Below the pieces are notes generated by a model. That model did not search any database. It was not told the origin of the DNA and saw only the letters and a program-made list of their open reading frames with translations. The position numbers were made by a program, and so were the translations under genes. Shown one piece after another: positions 35,079 to 46,700 of a stretch of 64,000 bases of DNA (position 1 is the stretch's first letter; each line of letters starts with the position of its first letter). The stretch lies in assembly GCF_022581195.2 (NCBI RefSeq), contig NC_061463.1:6820001-6884000 (forward strand). Reading direction: 5' to 3'. The DNA is from Helicoverpa zea. Taxonomy: Eukaryota; Arthropoda; Insecta; Lepidoptera; Noctuidae.

Positions 35079-35276
35079 GGGCCCGATTCTCCTAATTTTA
35101 CTTAAGTGACATACGATTCACGTTCGACTGAGATCCAATCCCGACTCAATTCTCATTGAAGCGTATGTGGCATTCCGCAATTTTTTCTTTGAAATAAACG
35201 TTTTTATCCTTTTCTGTCATTCAATACCTAATGAATCATTTTGTCTGCAAATGATTTACGATTGCAATATGTGCAG
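35079..35276 (+). mobile_element. Half copy of the GGGCCCGATTCTCC MITE family
   Basis: The left end GGGCCCGATTCTCC follows CTG at 35076-35078 and the homology continues through 'gtatgtggcattccgc' and 'tttgtctgcaaatgattta'. It is lost near 35276. The right terminus is missing. Confidence 0.8.
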
Positions 35277-35666
35277 GGTATGCGAATAACCCGGGCGCCG
35301 CGGGCTCAGAGGCGCCGCAAGCGCCCATGCCAACGCCATACAGGCTTAGGGCTGGCAGATTTCAGAGGACGATCACTCGATTTGAGAGGATAAGAAGTCA
35401 AACAGGTTTTTCAATAACAATCGTTAAATCCACCAACCAAGCCAATTCCTAGCCTGCCTCGCCTTCATCAACTACGAGTTGAAAACATAAATGAGATTGC
35501 TTGCCTTGTATGGAAGTTTACCTTGTAGAATTACAAATAGACAAGCATTTCCTGCAGAAGTCGAAGTGTCCCAAAACTCAAAAATTTTCGCACTCGCCGC
35601 CGCCGAAAAGAAGCCGCTTTTTACGGTTAGCTACTTCATTATCCCAACGGCAACTTCACTTTACAG

Positions 35667-36455
35667 GGGCCCGATTCTCCTATGTTAATAATGTCAAAAT
35701 CGAATCGCAATATGATCGCAAATTCGCAATAGCAGTTTTAACCATATCGGGCATTCTGCTACTAATAAAAGACCAATCGTATTCGATTGACATTTGATTG
35801 GTGTGCGATTGGTCTGCTATTTTGGTGATTTAGGTCCATACGGTAGTTTGCTGGGGCCCGATTCTCCTAATTTTACTTAAGCGTCATACGATTCACGTTC
35901 GACTCGATTCGACTGATATCCAATCCCAACTCGATTACGATTGAAGCGTATGTGGCATTCCGCTATTTTTTCTTTGAAATAAACGTTTTTATCCTTTTCT
36001 GTCATTCAAAATTAATCATTTTGTCTGCAAATGATTTACGATTGCAAAATGATTGTACAGCAAACTACCGTATAGACCAAAATCACCAAAATAGCAGACC
36101 AATCGCACACCAATCAAATGTCAATCGAATACGATTGGTCTTTTATTAGTAGCAGAATGCCCGATATGGTTAAAACTGCTATTACGATCATATTGCGATT
36201 CGATTTCTATTCGATTTTGACATTATTAAATTAGGAGAATCGGGCCCCTGTACAATCATTTTGCAATCGTAAATCATTTGCAGACAAAATGATTCATTAT
36301 TGAATGACAGAAAAGGATAAAAACGTTTATTTCAAAGAAAAAATAGCGGAATGCCGCATACGCTTCAATCGTAATCGAGTCGGGATCGGATCTCAGTCGA
36401 ATCGAGTCGAACGTGAATCGTATGACGCTTAAGTAAACTTAGGAGAATCGGGGCC
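35667..36455 (-). mobile_element. MITE (PIF/Harbinger-like, CAG target) interrupted by a second copy
   Basis: The outer element consists of 35667-35853 and 36251-36455, in opposite orientation to the inner copy. Its termini are GGGCCCGATTCTCC and the complementary GGAGAATCGGGGCC. It is flanked by CAG at 35664-35666 and 36456-36458. Removing the inner element and its duplicated CTG leaves about 392 bp, the same size as the other full copies. Confidence 0.88.
35854..36247 (+). mobile_element. Full MITE nested in another copy of itself
   Basis: The 394-bp element has TIRs GGGCCCGATTCTCCTAA and the complementary TTAGGAGAATCGGGCCC, flanked by CTG at 35851-35853 and 36248-36250. It has no coding capacity. 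The 3-bp CWG duplication and G-rich TIR are what I recall for PIF/Harbinger-type transposition. It interrupts the older copy 35667-36455. Confidence 0.9.
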
Positions 36456-36687
36456 CAGTTGTTTGTATTTTCTAACATTTTTTTGTCAACTATCAAAAAG
36501 GTAGCGCCGTTTTAAAGTCCTATTACTAACAAGAAGGTAACTCCTAGTTTCCATATGAGCTTTCTTATTTATGACCTTCGAAATACCTTAAGTCACAATC
36601 TTTCAATACTAGGTACTACATGAGCTAGAGACGGCCCTGATTTTTCATGTAAGGAAGCACCTCATTGAATTTAAGTAGCTATATGGT

Positions 36688-36973
36688 GACAGCCTTTTTA
36701 TCGTCCCACTGCTGGGCACAGGCCTCCTCTCACACGGAGAAGGATTAAGCATTAATCACCACGCTTGCTCGATGCGGGTTGGTGATTTCAGACTAATAGT
36801 CCAGGTTTCCTCGAGATGTTTTCCTTCACCTTTTTATCAGCCATTGGTGTCTAAGATATACTTAGAAAGTACATACAAACTTAGAAAAGTTGCATTGGTA
36901 CTTGCCTGACCTGGATTCGAACCCGCGCCCTCATACTCGGAGGTTGGTTCTTTGCCCACTAGGCCACCACGAC
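36688..36973 (-). repeat. tRNA-headed SINE
   Basis: It is nearly identical to 23745-24034, with the same head (GTCGTGGTGGCCTAGTGGG on the minus strand), B box GGGTTCGAATCC and 'cccagcagtgggacgataaa' tail. The direct repeat GTAGCTATATGGT at 36675-36687 recurs at 37179-37191, after the neighbouring Helitron. Confidence 0.92.
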
Positions 36974-36982
36974 TGTCCTATA

Positions 36983-37177
36983 TCTATACTAATATTATAA
37001 AGCTGAAGAGTTTGTTTGTTTGTTTGAAAGCGCTAATCTCAGGAACTACTGGTCCGATTTGAACAATTCTTTCGGTGTTAGATAGCCCATTTATCGAGGA
37101 AGGCTATAGGCTACTTTTTATCCGGGTTCGTGCAGAGGTTCCCACGGGATGCGGGTGAAACCGCTGGCAGAAGCTAG
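36983..37177 (+). mobile_element. Non-autonomous Helitron
   Basis: Starts TCTATACTAATATTATAAAG after an A and ends GGCAGAAGCTAG followed by T. The GC-rich segment 'cgggatgcgggtgaaaccgc' just before the end can form the 3' hairpin. These are the classic Helitron boundaries. It lies directly beside the SINE head. Confidence 0.88.
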
Positions 37178-37225
37178 TGTAGCTATATGGTAATATTAAA
37201 AATTAAGTCTTGTTTCATTTTTGTT

Positions 37226-37285
37226 TCCGGGTTTTTTAATGTTCGTCCGGGTTTGGCGAAATTCGAAATGGCAGCCCTACTTGGA
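37226..37285 (-). repeat. Terminal part of the GGGCTGCCAT MITE
   Basis: Reverse complement of this piece starts AGGGCTGCCATTTCGAATTT, matching the left TIR region of the MITE at 60661. Confidence 0.75.
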
Positions 37286-37792
37286 AAGAGTTTAGCTTTC
37301 CAACAGTGAAAGAAATTTTCAATTAAAAACAAAAGAAAAAAAAGGCAATTTCTTACTAATATAGATTATTTAATTAGGGAAAATATAAACAATACATTAT
37401 GTACAAATTTTATTAATTCCGCGATTAGCGGGTTTCAAATGTTGATTGAGCTTGTTGCCCTAAAACTAAAAAATATTTAACTATTTACTTGTACTAAGTA
37501 AAACGTCTACAGTAAACATGCAAGCTAAAACACACGTAAGAATATAAATACCTACTGACCACTGTAAATAAAATCACACATTATTTCATTATTCAAAAAG
37601 TTAAAAATTAACACAAATACCTACACAACAATCTTTAAAATGACTATTACAATTAAGAATTTCATATTTTATTATGAGTAGCTAATAATGATAAAATAGT
37701 ATTATTTTGGTGTCATTTGATTTCATTTTTGTAAAATACTATCACATTAAGACACTATGTAGGTACATTTCGTTTTAGTATAAAAGTACTTA

Positions 37793-40700
37793 TTACAGAG
37801 ATGGCTCCTGAGTTGGCCTAACAAGTTTGGTTTCAACCTTCACCATGTCATCACCTCTATATAATTCAACTTGTAAAATAGAAAATACTTGAATAACTTG
37901 TTTGATTTCTGGTAAATCATTTGTAGCATTCCATGTTAATTCCATTTTAGAGAGCCTTGAGCATCCTTCCGTTTTAATACATTGGTATTTCCCTGGAAAA
38001 TCCTGAAAATTTCAAGGTTTAACTTATTATATTGCTATCATATTAACAGCAGGATTACTTATTAGTTACAGTCAGCAGGATAATTATATTGAGTGAAAAA
38101 GGTATTAACAACTTACATTATTGAAAAATATTCTTCTATTTAAACCCATGGCTATTATAATAACATCAATATATTTTTCTCTCACTTCTACAACAGCAGC
38201 TTCAGTCAGTAATGGTGACTTCATTTCAATGTACTTCAGTGTATACATTTCTGTTGACAATTCACCAGCTTTTTTTGCATTGTATTTTTGCTTGTTACAT
38301 TGGGCTGCGATCATACGAACTTTGTCTACATCCCATTTTGGGGTCTCTCTATATTTCAAACTTGCTGCCAGCAACCTGAAATTAGTATCACAAGGTATTG
38401 AAAAACTAGAAATTGGAGTTGGTTATTTATTGGATTCAAACCATAGTCATACTAACATTACTCATTAGTTTAAAAATATTTTCTCACCTGTGCACCATAA
38501 TATCTGCATATCTTCGTATAGGGCTGGTGAAATGTGTATAGAGTGGAACATTTAAAGCATAGTGATGAAAGTCATCATCATGACACCCATCAGCACAGAA
38601 ATATTTAGCCCTTGTCATAGGCTTTGCACACAGCATGTTTAAAACCATCACTTTGCCTTTGTCTGTACAGTCTGGACCAACATGTTCCAAAAGGGAACGA
38701 TGCAACTCACCAGCAGAGTTGATATTTAATTCAATACCCATTGGTTTCAAGGATTTAGCAAGTTGTTTCAACATGTACCCACTGGGTTTTGGGTGACATC
38801 TCAGAAATGCTAATGATGGGTGATCCTCTCGAATTCTTTCAGCTACAGTCATATTAGCAAGTAACATAAATTCTTCAATAAGTTGATGGCTTTCTTTACT
38901 CTCGTATATCCAAAATGAGTCTGGCAAGCCATTAGCAGCATTCAAATGAAAGGAAACTTTGGCTTGATCAATTCTTAAAGCCCCACTTTCAAAACGATCC
39001 TTGCGGAATTTTGCAGCAACACTCCCAAGAATTTTTATTACTTTTGATATATCAGCATATTCAAAATTATTATATGTTTCAGGAAAGCTTGTTTCAGAAT
39101 CCTCTTTATCTTCCAGTACTGATTGAGCATGTTCATATGCTAATTGACAACAAGAGTTAATTACTGTTTTTGCAAATCTATGACTTAGAACTTTTCCATC
39201 TTTAGTTATCTCCCAAAAAACTGAAAAGGCTAATTTGTCAACCCCGGGAAAAAGAGAACAGAGCATACAGAGATCATCAGGCAACATATGATAAGCTTTT
39301 TCCACCAAATAAATAGTTGTTGCTTTGTCTGCCACTTTTTCATCCAATATAGTGTCTTCTGTTAAGAAGTGAGCAACATCAGCTATGTGAACTCCAATTT
39401 CGTAATTCCCATTTTCCAGTTCTCTACAAGAGACAGCATCATCTATATCACGACAGTTAAATGGATCAATACTGAACACACACAATTTCCGACAGTCCTC
39501 TCTTAGTGATATCTCCTCTTCAGGAATTTTGTAATCTAATCTTGGATACAAATGTCTGACTTCGGGACCAAATGGCTTGACATCTAAATCGGTTTGAGCT
39601 AATATTGCTTTTGTTTCTGTTACCATATCTCCAGATTGGCCTATGTTACAAACGATTTTCCCCATAGCAAATCTGGTATCTGTCCATTCCAATATTTTGG
39701 CTAAAAACAATGTATTCTCATAAGTTTTGGCATCATTATAAAAGTTGTCAGGCCAACTTGTGAATGGTATGTTAAGCCTTGGAATTCTGAGATCACGTGG
39801 AATGAACAAGGCTCTCTGTCTATTTTTATCAGGCATCAACTTCAGAGAGCCTATGCAGGTTCTGTTGTGAACTACTTCCTTGATATAAACTACTTTTCCT
39901 TTTTTCTGTTTGTTGTCATCATTGCTGTCTTCATTATCACTGTCTGTAAACTGTACAACTACAACATCGCCTTCTAAAGCACGGTTACGATTTTTTATTC
40001 CATCAATAAGAATATCTTGTTCACTTCTGTCACTGCTAGAAACATATGCATGTTGGAATTGTTTAGGATTTATCCTCAATACTCCTTCAATAAAGACATT
40101 ATCTTTTAGCCCAGCTTCCATTCTCTCTGCTGAGATGTAAGGGTCAAACTTAATATCACCATTTTCTTTAGCTTTCTTTTTGTTTTTCCTTTTATGTTTA
40201 GGGGTTGTGTTGACATCACTGTTATCTGCATTTTCTCCTGTTAAAAATTTGAAAGGTTCCGTACTTCTGACACTAAAAGATTTGCTAAGTAATGGATGTT
40301 GTAGAAAATTTTGTATGCATTTAGGAGTCATAGAGTCAACTAAAACTACTGGTGAGCTTGGTATACTAGCTGATGTAGGTCTTTGTGTTGCCTGAAAATT
40401 TGGAGTGTTGGGTAAACTTGCAGCATGTTGAGCATTAGTCAAATACTCTCTTGAGTCCTGCATATTTTGCGAAAGCTGAAACTGAGGATGATGACGAAGG
40501 TTTTCAAGGTACCGAGAATTAGTAGATGCATACAATGGACTTATTTGGTGTGCAAAAAACTCGTGCAATGATGCCTCATCGTTTTGGGCGCGATGCGACT
40601 CGGATGTCTGTGGTATATTCATAGCTTCTCTTGAAGGAATTTTTAAATTCTTTATTCTTTCTTTTTTCTTTGAATGTTTTCGTTTTGGATAGGCTGGGCT

Positions 40701-41009
40701 GTCTCCTTGGTCTACTTCATCGTTTTCACTGTTTATATTTATGTTTTGGCACTGAGTGGATATATCACTTATCGTCGAATTAGTATACGTCTGGGAATTT
40801 ATTCCTGCAGCCTCACCTTGTGATTGTTTATGCCGTGAAAGCGAGGCATGCTTTTGAGCTTTTTTCGCTGGACAGTGATTCTGATGTTCTTGAATCCTAT
40901 TGTTGACTGAACTTTTAGAACGAAAAGGTTGCGACGTGGAAAGTTGGGCACCCGATGGCCTGTTTACGTCAAAATTTCTTTCAGATACACAATCACACAG
41001 ATGAGACAT
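37793..41009 (-). CDS. DIS3L2: DIS3-like exonuclease 2 (3'-5' exoribonuclease)
   Basis: Three minus-strand exons: 38488-41009, 38117-38375 and 37793-38002. Phases fit and the total is about 996 residues. DIS3L2 is the cytoplasmic, exosome-independent RNase II-family enzyme that degrades oligouridylated RNAs, including pre-let-7. The N-terminal third is Lys/Ser-rich and low complexity. Cold-shock domains begin near FDPYISAERMEAGLKDNVFIEG. The RNB catalytic core has the metal-binding run IDPFNCRDIDDAV at about residue 513, then HIADVAHFL and FTSPIRRYADIMVHR. An S1-like C terminus follows (residues about 930-996). There is no PIN domain, which separates it from DIS3. The ATG at 41009 is chosen because upstream codons lack an ATG. 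It is head-to-head with TRMT112 across about 650 bp. Confidence 0.96.
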
Positions 41010-41657
41010 CGTTAAGAAATTATTAAAAAACTTGAACTTAATTTGATGAAACAACAAATTTCCATAAAAACAAATATAACGTGCAATTAAAATTTTATGG
41101 ACTTTTTTATATCTACCAAAATTTAAGGTTGACAAATTAGACCAAGGTTACCAACCTAAAATTTAATATTACAATTTGTTATGAAACATTATGAAATTAA
41201 TTGAAATAAGTTTAGTGTTGTACCTAAATGCGTAAAAGGTGTGCGTAATGCGGATAAAATAATGCCACCTCATGTGGCCCAAGGATCGCGAATATTATTG
41301 AAATAAAATTTTATTAAACTATAAACTGACATCGACTTGTTTTTTTGCGAATGTGGCCATGCGAGAGGGGAACTAATGCAACTATGATGCATCCATATGC
41401 CATAATTTAAATTAGTAACTTTCGGTTTACCTCTATATTGACATTTTAACGAGAGTCACTGTTACTGTCAAATTTAAATCCTTTGTCAATGTCTAGTCTT
41501 TTGTCTATCTTCGGTCTGTCTGTCAGTCAACCAAACCCAAACACAAACAGGAGCTAAGATAACCTATAATTTGGATGTGGTTTCAAAGTTAACAGAATAC
41601 AAGGTTAAAAATTAAAACAATAATTACTAGCAGAGTTTTAAATCCAGTGATTTCAAA
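41010..41657. promoter_or_regulatory. Shared intergenic promoter region of DIS3L2 and TRMT112
   Basis: The 648 bp between the two start codons holds both 5' UTRs and both promoters. I see no TATA box in a good position on either side and no coding frame. This is the usual picture for divergent housekeeping genes. Confidence 0.7.
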
Positions 41658-42035
41658 ATGAAGCTTATTACGCATAACATGTTAACATCGAAGTGTTTAA
41701 AAGGTGTCATGACTGGATATCCTCTGGCTATAAATGCTACAGATGTAAAAGTAACAGAAATTGACTTTAATCCAGAATTTATAACGCGTGTTATTCCGAA
41801 ATTGGATTGGGAAGTTCTCTGGGCAGCTGCCAATAGTATTGGCCATGGTGATGGTCTACCCAAAACTTTGGAACCAAAATACGAAGAAAATGAAGAGTTT
41901 TTGAAGAAAGTACACAAAGTCTTACTAGAAGTAGAGGTTGAAGAAGGAAATCTCACTTGCCCGGAATCCGGCAGACAGTTTCCCATATCCAAGGGAATTC
42001 CAAATATGTTGTTGACAGAAGCAGAAGTACAATAA
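41658..42035 (+). CDS. TRMT112: Multifunctional methyltransferase subunit TRM112-like protein
   Basis: A single-exon gene of 125 residues, the normal length for animal TRMT112. The protein is the obligate activator of several methyltransferases, including ALKBH8 (tRNA wobble uridine), HEMK2 (eRF1 glutamine) and BUD23 and METTL5 (rRNA). The start MKLITHNMLTSKCLKGV and the end LTCPESGRQFPISKGIPNMLL are the family's signature zones, and the central helical insert EFITRVIPKLDWEVLWAAA is present. The ATG at 41658 is the only reasonable start. An AATAAA lies at 42156-42161. No intron is needed, unlike its neighbours. Confidence 0.96.
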   Translation: MKLITHNMLTSKCLKGVMTGYPLAINATDVKVTEIDFNPEFITRVIPKLDWEVLWAAANSIGHGDGLPKTLEPKYEENEEFLKKVHKVLLEVEVEEGNLTCPESGRQFPISKGIPNMLLTEAEVQ

Positions 42036-42155
42036 ACCTATTTATAATTTACGCTTTTAAGTTTTCTTTTAAATTACTAAGTAATTATTTTTTAACGTTA
42101 GCATTATAACTGTACAGAGAAATGAGTGTACATAATATTTAACTTTGATTGCAAC

Positions 42156-42161
42156 AATAAA
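42156..42161 (+). terminator. Polyadenylation signal of TRMT112
   Basis: AATAAA lies 121 bases after the TRMT112 stop codon, with T-rich and GT-rich sequence following. Confidence 0.7.
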
Positions 42162-42245
42162 TATTTTGTTCCAAACAGGAATTTATTTATTGTTTTTTAT
42201 TTATATATTTTCCTATAATGTAATTATATTATTAACCATCATCAA

Positions 42246-42304
42246 TTGCTTAGCCTGTTTCCCAACTATGTTGGGGTCGGCTTCCAGTCTAACCAGATGA
42301 AGCT
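42246..42304 (-). repeat. SINE 3'-end fragment
   Basis: 'cccaactatgttggggtcgg' and 'cttccagtctaaccagatga' match the 3' part of the SINE at 20308-20578 in the same orientation. Confidence 0.75.
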
Positions 42305-42664
42305 GAGAAGAATTAGAGTATTCCGTCATTAGACTAATATTCCAGTCAATAAACCAAATAACACTGCTAAAGGATTTCTTTACAAGATCCCAAAAAATAA
42401 ATACTTTAAGGTCTTATTTATGCTGTTTTTTTAAATAATTTCTAACTTTATGTCTATAAAGGCTGTTTTCCACAGTTTTACCTGTATCTTGGGGGAACTC
42501 CCTTAAAGTTCATATATAAATAAAACGTAGCTTCAAGCAGTGAATGAATTTTTAAAATTGATTTAGTAGTTCTGGAGCCTTATAAAAGGAATTTTATAAA
42601 AACCCCAGAAAATTACTTTGATTTTTTTTTTAATAAAAAAAAAATCGCTATTATTTCTACTAAT

Positions 42665-42829
42665 ATTATAATATAATAAAGCTGAAGAGTTTGTTGGTTT
42701 GTTTGAACGTCTTAATCTTCAGAAGGAACATGTTTGGATTTGGTCAGTAAGAGTCAGACACTCCCTCACGCTTTTAATCCACAGCGGGAGGAGTCACATT
42801 TGATGACTTCACATAAAAAAAAATTGTGT
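42665..42829 (+). repeat. Helitron 5' fragment followed by R1-like LINE 3' end
   Basis: Positions 42665-42737 resemble a Helitron 5' region ('aataaagctgaagagtttgt'). At 42738 the sequence switches to 'gtcagtaagagtcagacact' and 'ccacagcgggaggagtcaca' with a terminal A run. This is the 3' end of the LINE seen at 26075-26857. The Helitron 3' end is absent. Confidence 0.65.
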
Positions 42830-43199
42830 ATAGGTAGTAGTTCATTTTTTACTAATCCTTGTGGTATAGTAGAATATTTTTGGTACAAATAAACAATTTA
42901 TTTTTAGGTTTTTGGTCTTGCTCAACATGGAGTATGCTCCTATGTTGTTTGAACAGTTACGGCTGTCCTGGTACACAAGATGCTCCAGAAGCATAAATAC
43001 TGTGACACATGAGTGTCACAGTATTTAACTACTACTACTACCTATGAAGGTATTTGTATTTAAAAGATTTACCTACCTCAGTATTTAAAAAAAAGTTGAC
43101 AAAACTACTCCTGGATAAGTGTTACTACTCAATTAAAGATTTTTTTAGTGACAAAGATTTATTGTAATAATATAATATAATGTTTAAATTTTGCAATAC

Positions 43200-43498
43200 T
43201 TATATATTTTCTTTTTGTTTGTAGTAATAGAATTCTTAATATGTATAATCTTGTTGACATTCGTATAGGATTTAATTTGTTTGATTTGTTGAAATATGTA
43301 CCTATAGTCTAATTTTTGTTTTAATTATTTATTTATTTTTGTATTGTTTGAGCAATTTTGTGTATAGAATTGTACCTACTATGTAAACAAATTTGCACGC
43401 CGTAAGGCAAAATGTATCGGGACTGTTGTAAAATATTATTTCCAGCTAATTTGTATACCTACATTTGGCAAATAAATGATTCTTATTCTTATTCTTAG
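43200..43498 (+). repeat. LINE 3'-UTR fragment with (TTCTTA)n tail
   Basis: The stretch ends 'ggcaaataaatgattcttat' followed by repeated TTCTTA units, structurally parallel to the (GAATTT)n tail at 7647-7685. No coding part is left. The upstream limit is approximate. Confidence 0.6.
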
Positions 43499-43649
43499 GT
43501 AGTAGTAGAATATCACTGACATCTCATCTAAAGACGACATGCTGAACTAGTATCACTAAATGAGATTATGTTGTTTCGGAAATATTTCTCTTTACCAGTT
43601 GGATGCATCTGCATTGGAAGGGTAAATAAAATAACCATAAATAAGTAAT

Positions 43650-43660
43650 GATTTATTTAT
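43650..43660 (-). terminator. Candidate polyadenylation signal of UQCRC2
   Basis: Overlapping TTTATT motifs on the plus strand give AATAAA on the minus strand about 130 bases after the UQCRC2 stop. Placement is approximate. Confidence 0.45.
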
Positions 43661-43787
43661 TTTGGTTGAACAATAAATTATAATCAATATAGTGACACAT
43701 GACTCACATTATACTATACCGGTAATTTCTCACATCATGTTTCATACTATAAAATAAGTGATTTTAACAACTATTACAAGGTTTGAT

Positions 43788-46700
43788 TTATAATTCATCT
43801 ACGTAAGGTACAAATGCTAGATTTCCCGCAGCACCCATGGCGACTTTGTTTCCGGCAGCAGCTGACAAAACCTGTAAAAATCAAATACGATTTAGTTTCA
43901 GTTTTGAGACTGGTTTATGAGGACTTGTCAGTAAACCTTCTATTTAAGCATAAGTACATATTTACTTGGAGATGTGTTGATGTGGTGACATATCGTGATT
44001 GGCATGTATGATTTTATAGTACTATTATTAAAAGGTAGGTACTTAATATGCCTGTAGATGCTAGAATGTATCAAGCATATAAATAAGTTAGCTGCTATAA
44101 TTAACTGCCTAATGAACCTAACTTATAAGGAACAAGTAAATTTAAGAATGGTGAATGGCGCAATACTCTCAAATGACCTTGATTTTGTATATGTATACTA
44201 TTGTTTTGGTGAGACTAAGTTACCTTAGACACATCACTTGGCGAAACTGCATCAACTTCCTTGGCAAGGTCAGCAGGAGTCTTGATGGAGCCTGTGTACA
44301 GACCCTGTGCTGCAAGACACTCAGCAAGAGAAGTGCCAGCATCAGCTTCATTCAGGATCTCCAGTTTCAGTTGGTTCTTGCCAGCTTTAATGGCTGCGTC
44401 ATTCAGTGTTGGCTTCTTCAAAAGACCACCAACTGCCTTCACAGCCTGTAAAATTAAAAATAACTTAAGAAATGTTTGTCACTGAAAATATACTCCTACA
44501 TAAGTTTAACAATCTTGTAAGTCTGACAACATAACAACGCTTCAATTATGCGGTTTCACATTGTCTTAGAGAATTTTGTGTAGGAGGATTACATGTATAG
44601 AAGATGCTACATTTACACGTATAGATTACATGTATAGAAAAATAAAATAATAAAAAATGTATTCTCACAGCACTGGCTTCATCCTTTGGCACAGACAGGA
44701 CAACACCAAAGAGACCGCTATCAGAGTAGGACACGCTGAATCCAGCCGCAGCGAATGGACCAACATTGCCAATGGCCTTGGCCAAGGGTGAGTTGTCCGT
44801 ACCCCACTTGGTGACTGGACCATTGCCAAGAGCTGTAATCAAGGATCATTTTGTTATTGTTTCTGTTAAACAGGCTGGCAGCATATCTTACTTATATCTT
44901 ACTTATATTATAAATGTGAAAGTTTGTGAGAATGTATGGATGTATGTTTGTTATTCAATCACGCAAAAACGGCTGGACCGATTTGATTGAAATTCGGTAT
45001 GTAGATAGGTGATACCCTGGATTAACACATAGGCTACTTTTAATCAACAGACCACGCGGGCGAAGCCGCTGGCGGACGCTAGTAGGTTATAATTTTAGAC
45101 TCGAAAAGACAACAGAAAATATTATAAATGTGAAAGTTTGTGAGAATGTATAGATGTATGTTTGTTATTCAATCACGCAAAAACGGCTGGACCGATTTGA
45201 TTGAAATTCGGTATGTAGATAGGTGATACCCTGGATTAACACATAGGCTACTTTTTATCAACAGACCACGCGGGCGAAGCCGCTGGCGGACGCTAGTAGG
45301 TTATAATTTTAGACTCGAAAAGACAACAGAAAATAATTGAGATAGATTGGCACAATTTTGGGAGTTATCAGATAGAACAGCACTTGGAGTTTGGATGGGA
45401 ATCAATAATAATTAAAGATATATGGAGTATTATTTGTGAATTACCTTTAGCAGCAACAGCCAGGGCCAGTGCTTGCGTAGAGCCAGCGGGTGCTCCGGGC
45501 ACAGCCAGCGCGACGTGCGCCAAATCACCTCCCATTTCCTTCCTGATTACAAAACATGAGACAAATTAATAACTCATTAGATTCGTAAAATTCGATGTTG
45601 TTCCGAAACTAAATTCCGAGCAAAAGTCTGTGCATATGTCCATACTTCTTGCTGATACCTAAAATTGTTTTCTGGGAAAAGTTTGGCGCGAACTATACCA
45701 TGTCTCAATAATTATGGTGCCTGAGTAGTGCATAATGTAAGATTATAATAATGATGATAAAATGCTTAACAACTAGGTATTCACAGCTTTCTAAAAACCA
45801 TGGTCATAAAAAAAAATCTGCACCTTATTTGATTCCATTATATGTATAAGATCAAGTTCATGTATGAAAATATTGAATAAAATTTGTGTAATGTTTTTTT
45901 TTTATATCAATATGCACAAGAAGACCTTACCTCAGCTCCCCACCATGGAATTTGGAGGCCTCTCCCGTTTGGGTGTCACCAGCAGTCAGATTGAGGTTCT
46001 GGGCAATCATGTTGGCTCTCTCCTGTAAATTCAACACAAAATTAAAGAATTATGGAAAAGTTATTTTTTACAGCAATAATGAATAGTAGGAAGAGACACT
46101 AAGTAGGACTTAGTCTAAGTTGCTAGCTTACAAAGTTTGGTTTTTAATTCACTGAGACAAAGTATGATCCATCAAAATTGTTCTCTGTTTTGTTCCCTGT
46201 TTGTCTATTTTGTAGACATCATAGTTTAGCACCTATAGGCCATGTTTTTTTCAAATTTATCATACCTGAGAGTCTCCAACTACGGCAACAGCGCAACGGG
46301 GAGCAGCCAGTAAGTTGCATGAGTAGTGCTGCAAAGACTCAGATGAAATCTTGCCAATCCTCTTGGGAGAGATGAAAAGCGAGTTGCCCAGACCTCTGCG
46401 GTAGGCAGCCTTGTGCAGCAAGTCCACAGCACGGATCTATGAGTACATAGATAAAGTAGATACATAATACAGTTGTAAAATGTGTTCCAAGGTCATTATT
46501 ACAGTAGAAAATGATAGCATCACCTTATTAGCAGTATAAACATTTGTTTCAGTTATTTTTACATATCAAAATCATGAATTATTATTGGCTATAGTTCTCA
46601 ATTGGATTTCCATTCTTTATCCTGACCATAAATCATATTTTAAAGTCTGCAGCAGTAAGCCACTGCGAAACAAGTTGATTTTTTTATCTTTAATATGTCA

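Larger units (their letters stand above)
36640..37285 (-). mobile_element. TA-target MITE split by a SINE and a Helitron
   Basis: The pieces at 36641-36687 ('gaagcacctcattgaattta') and 37192-37285 ('cgtccgggtttggcgaaatt', 'atggcagccct') match, in reverse orientation, the intact MITE at 60661-60945. Between them sit a SINE and a Helitron flanked by a 13-bp direct repeat. The far end of the MITE is eroded. Confidence 0.7.

Noticed and set aside
38105..38374. A separate 89-residue gene on the minus strand
   Set aside because: It is exon 2 of DIS3L2; splice sites and phase join it to the RNB exon.
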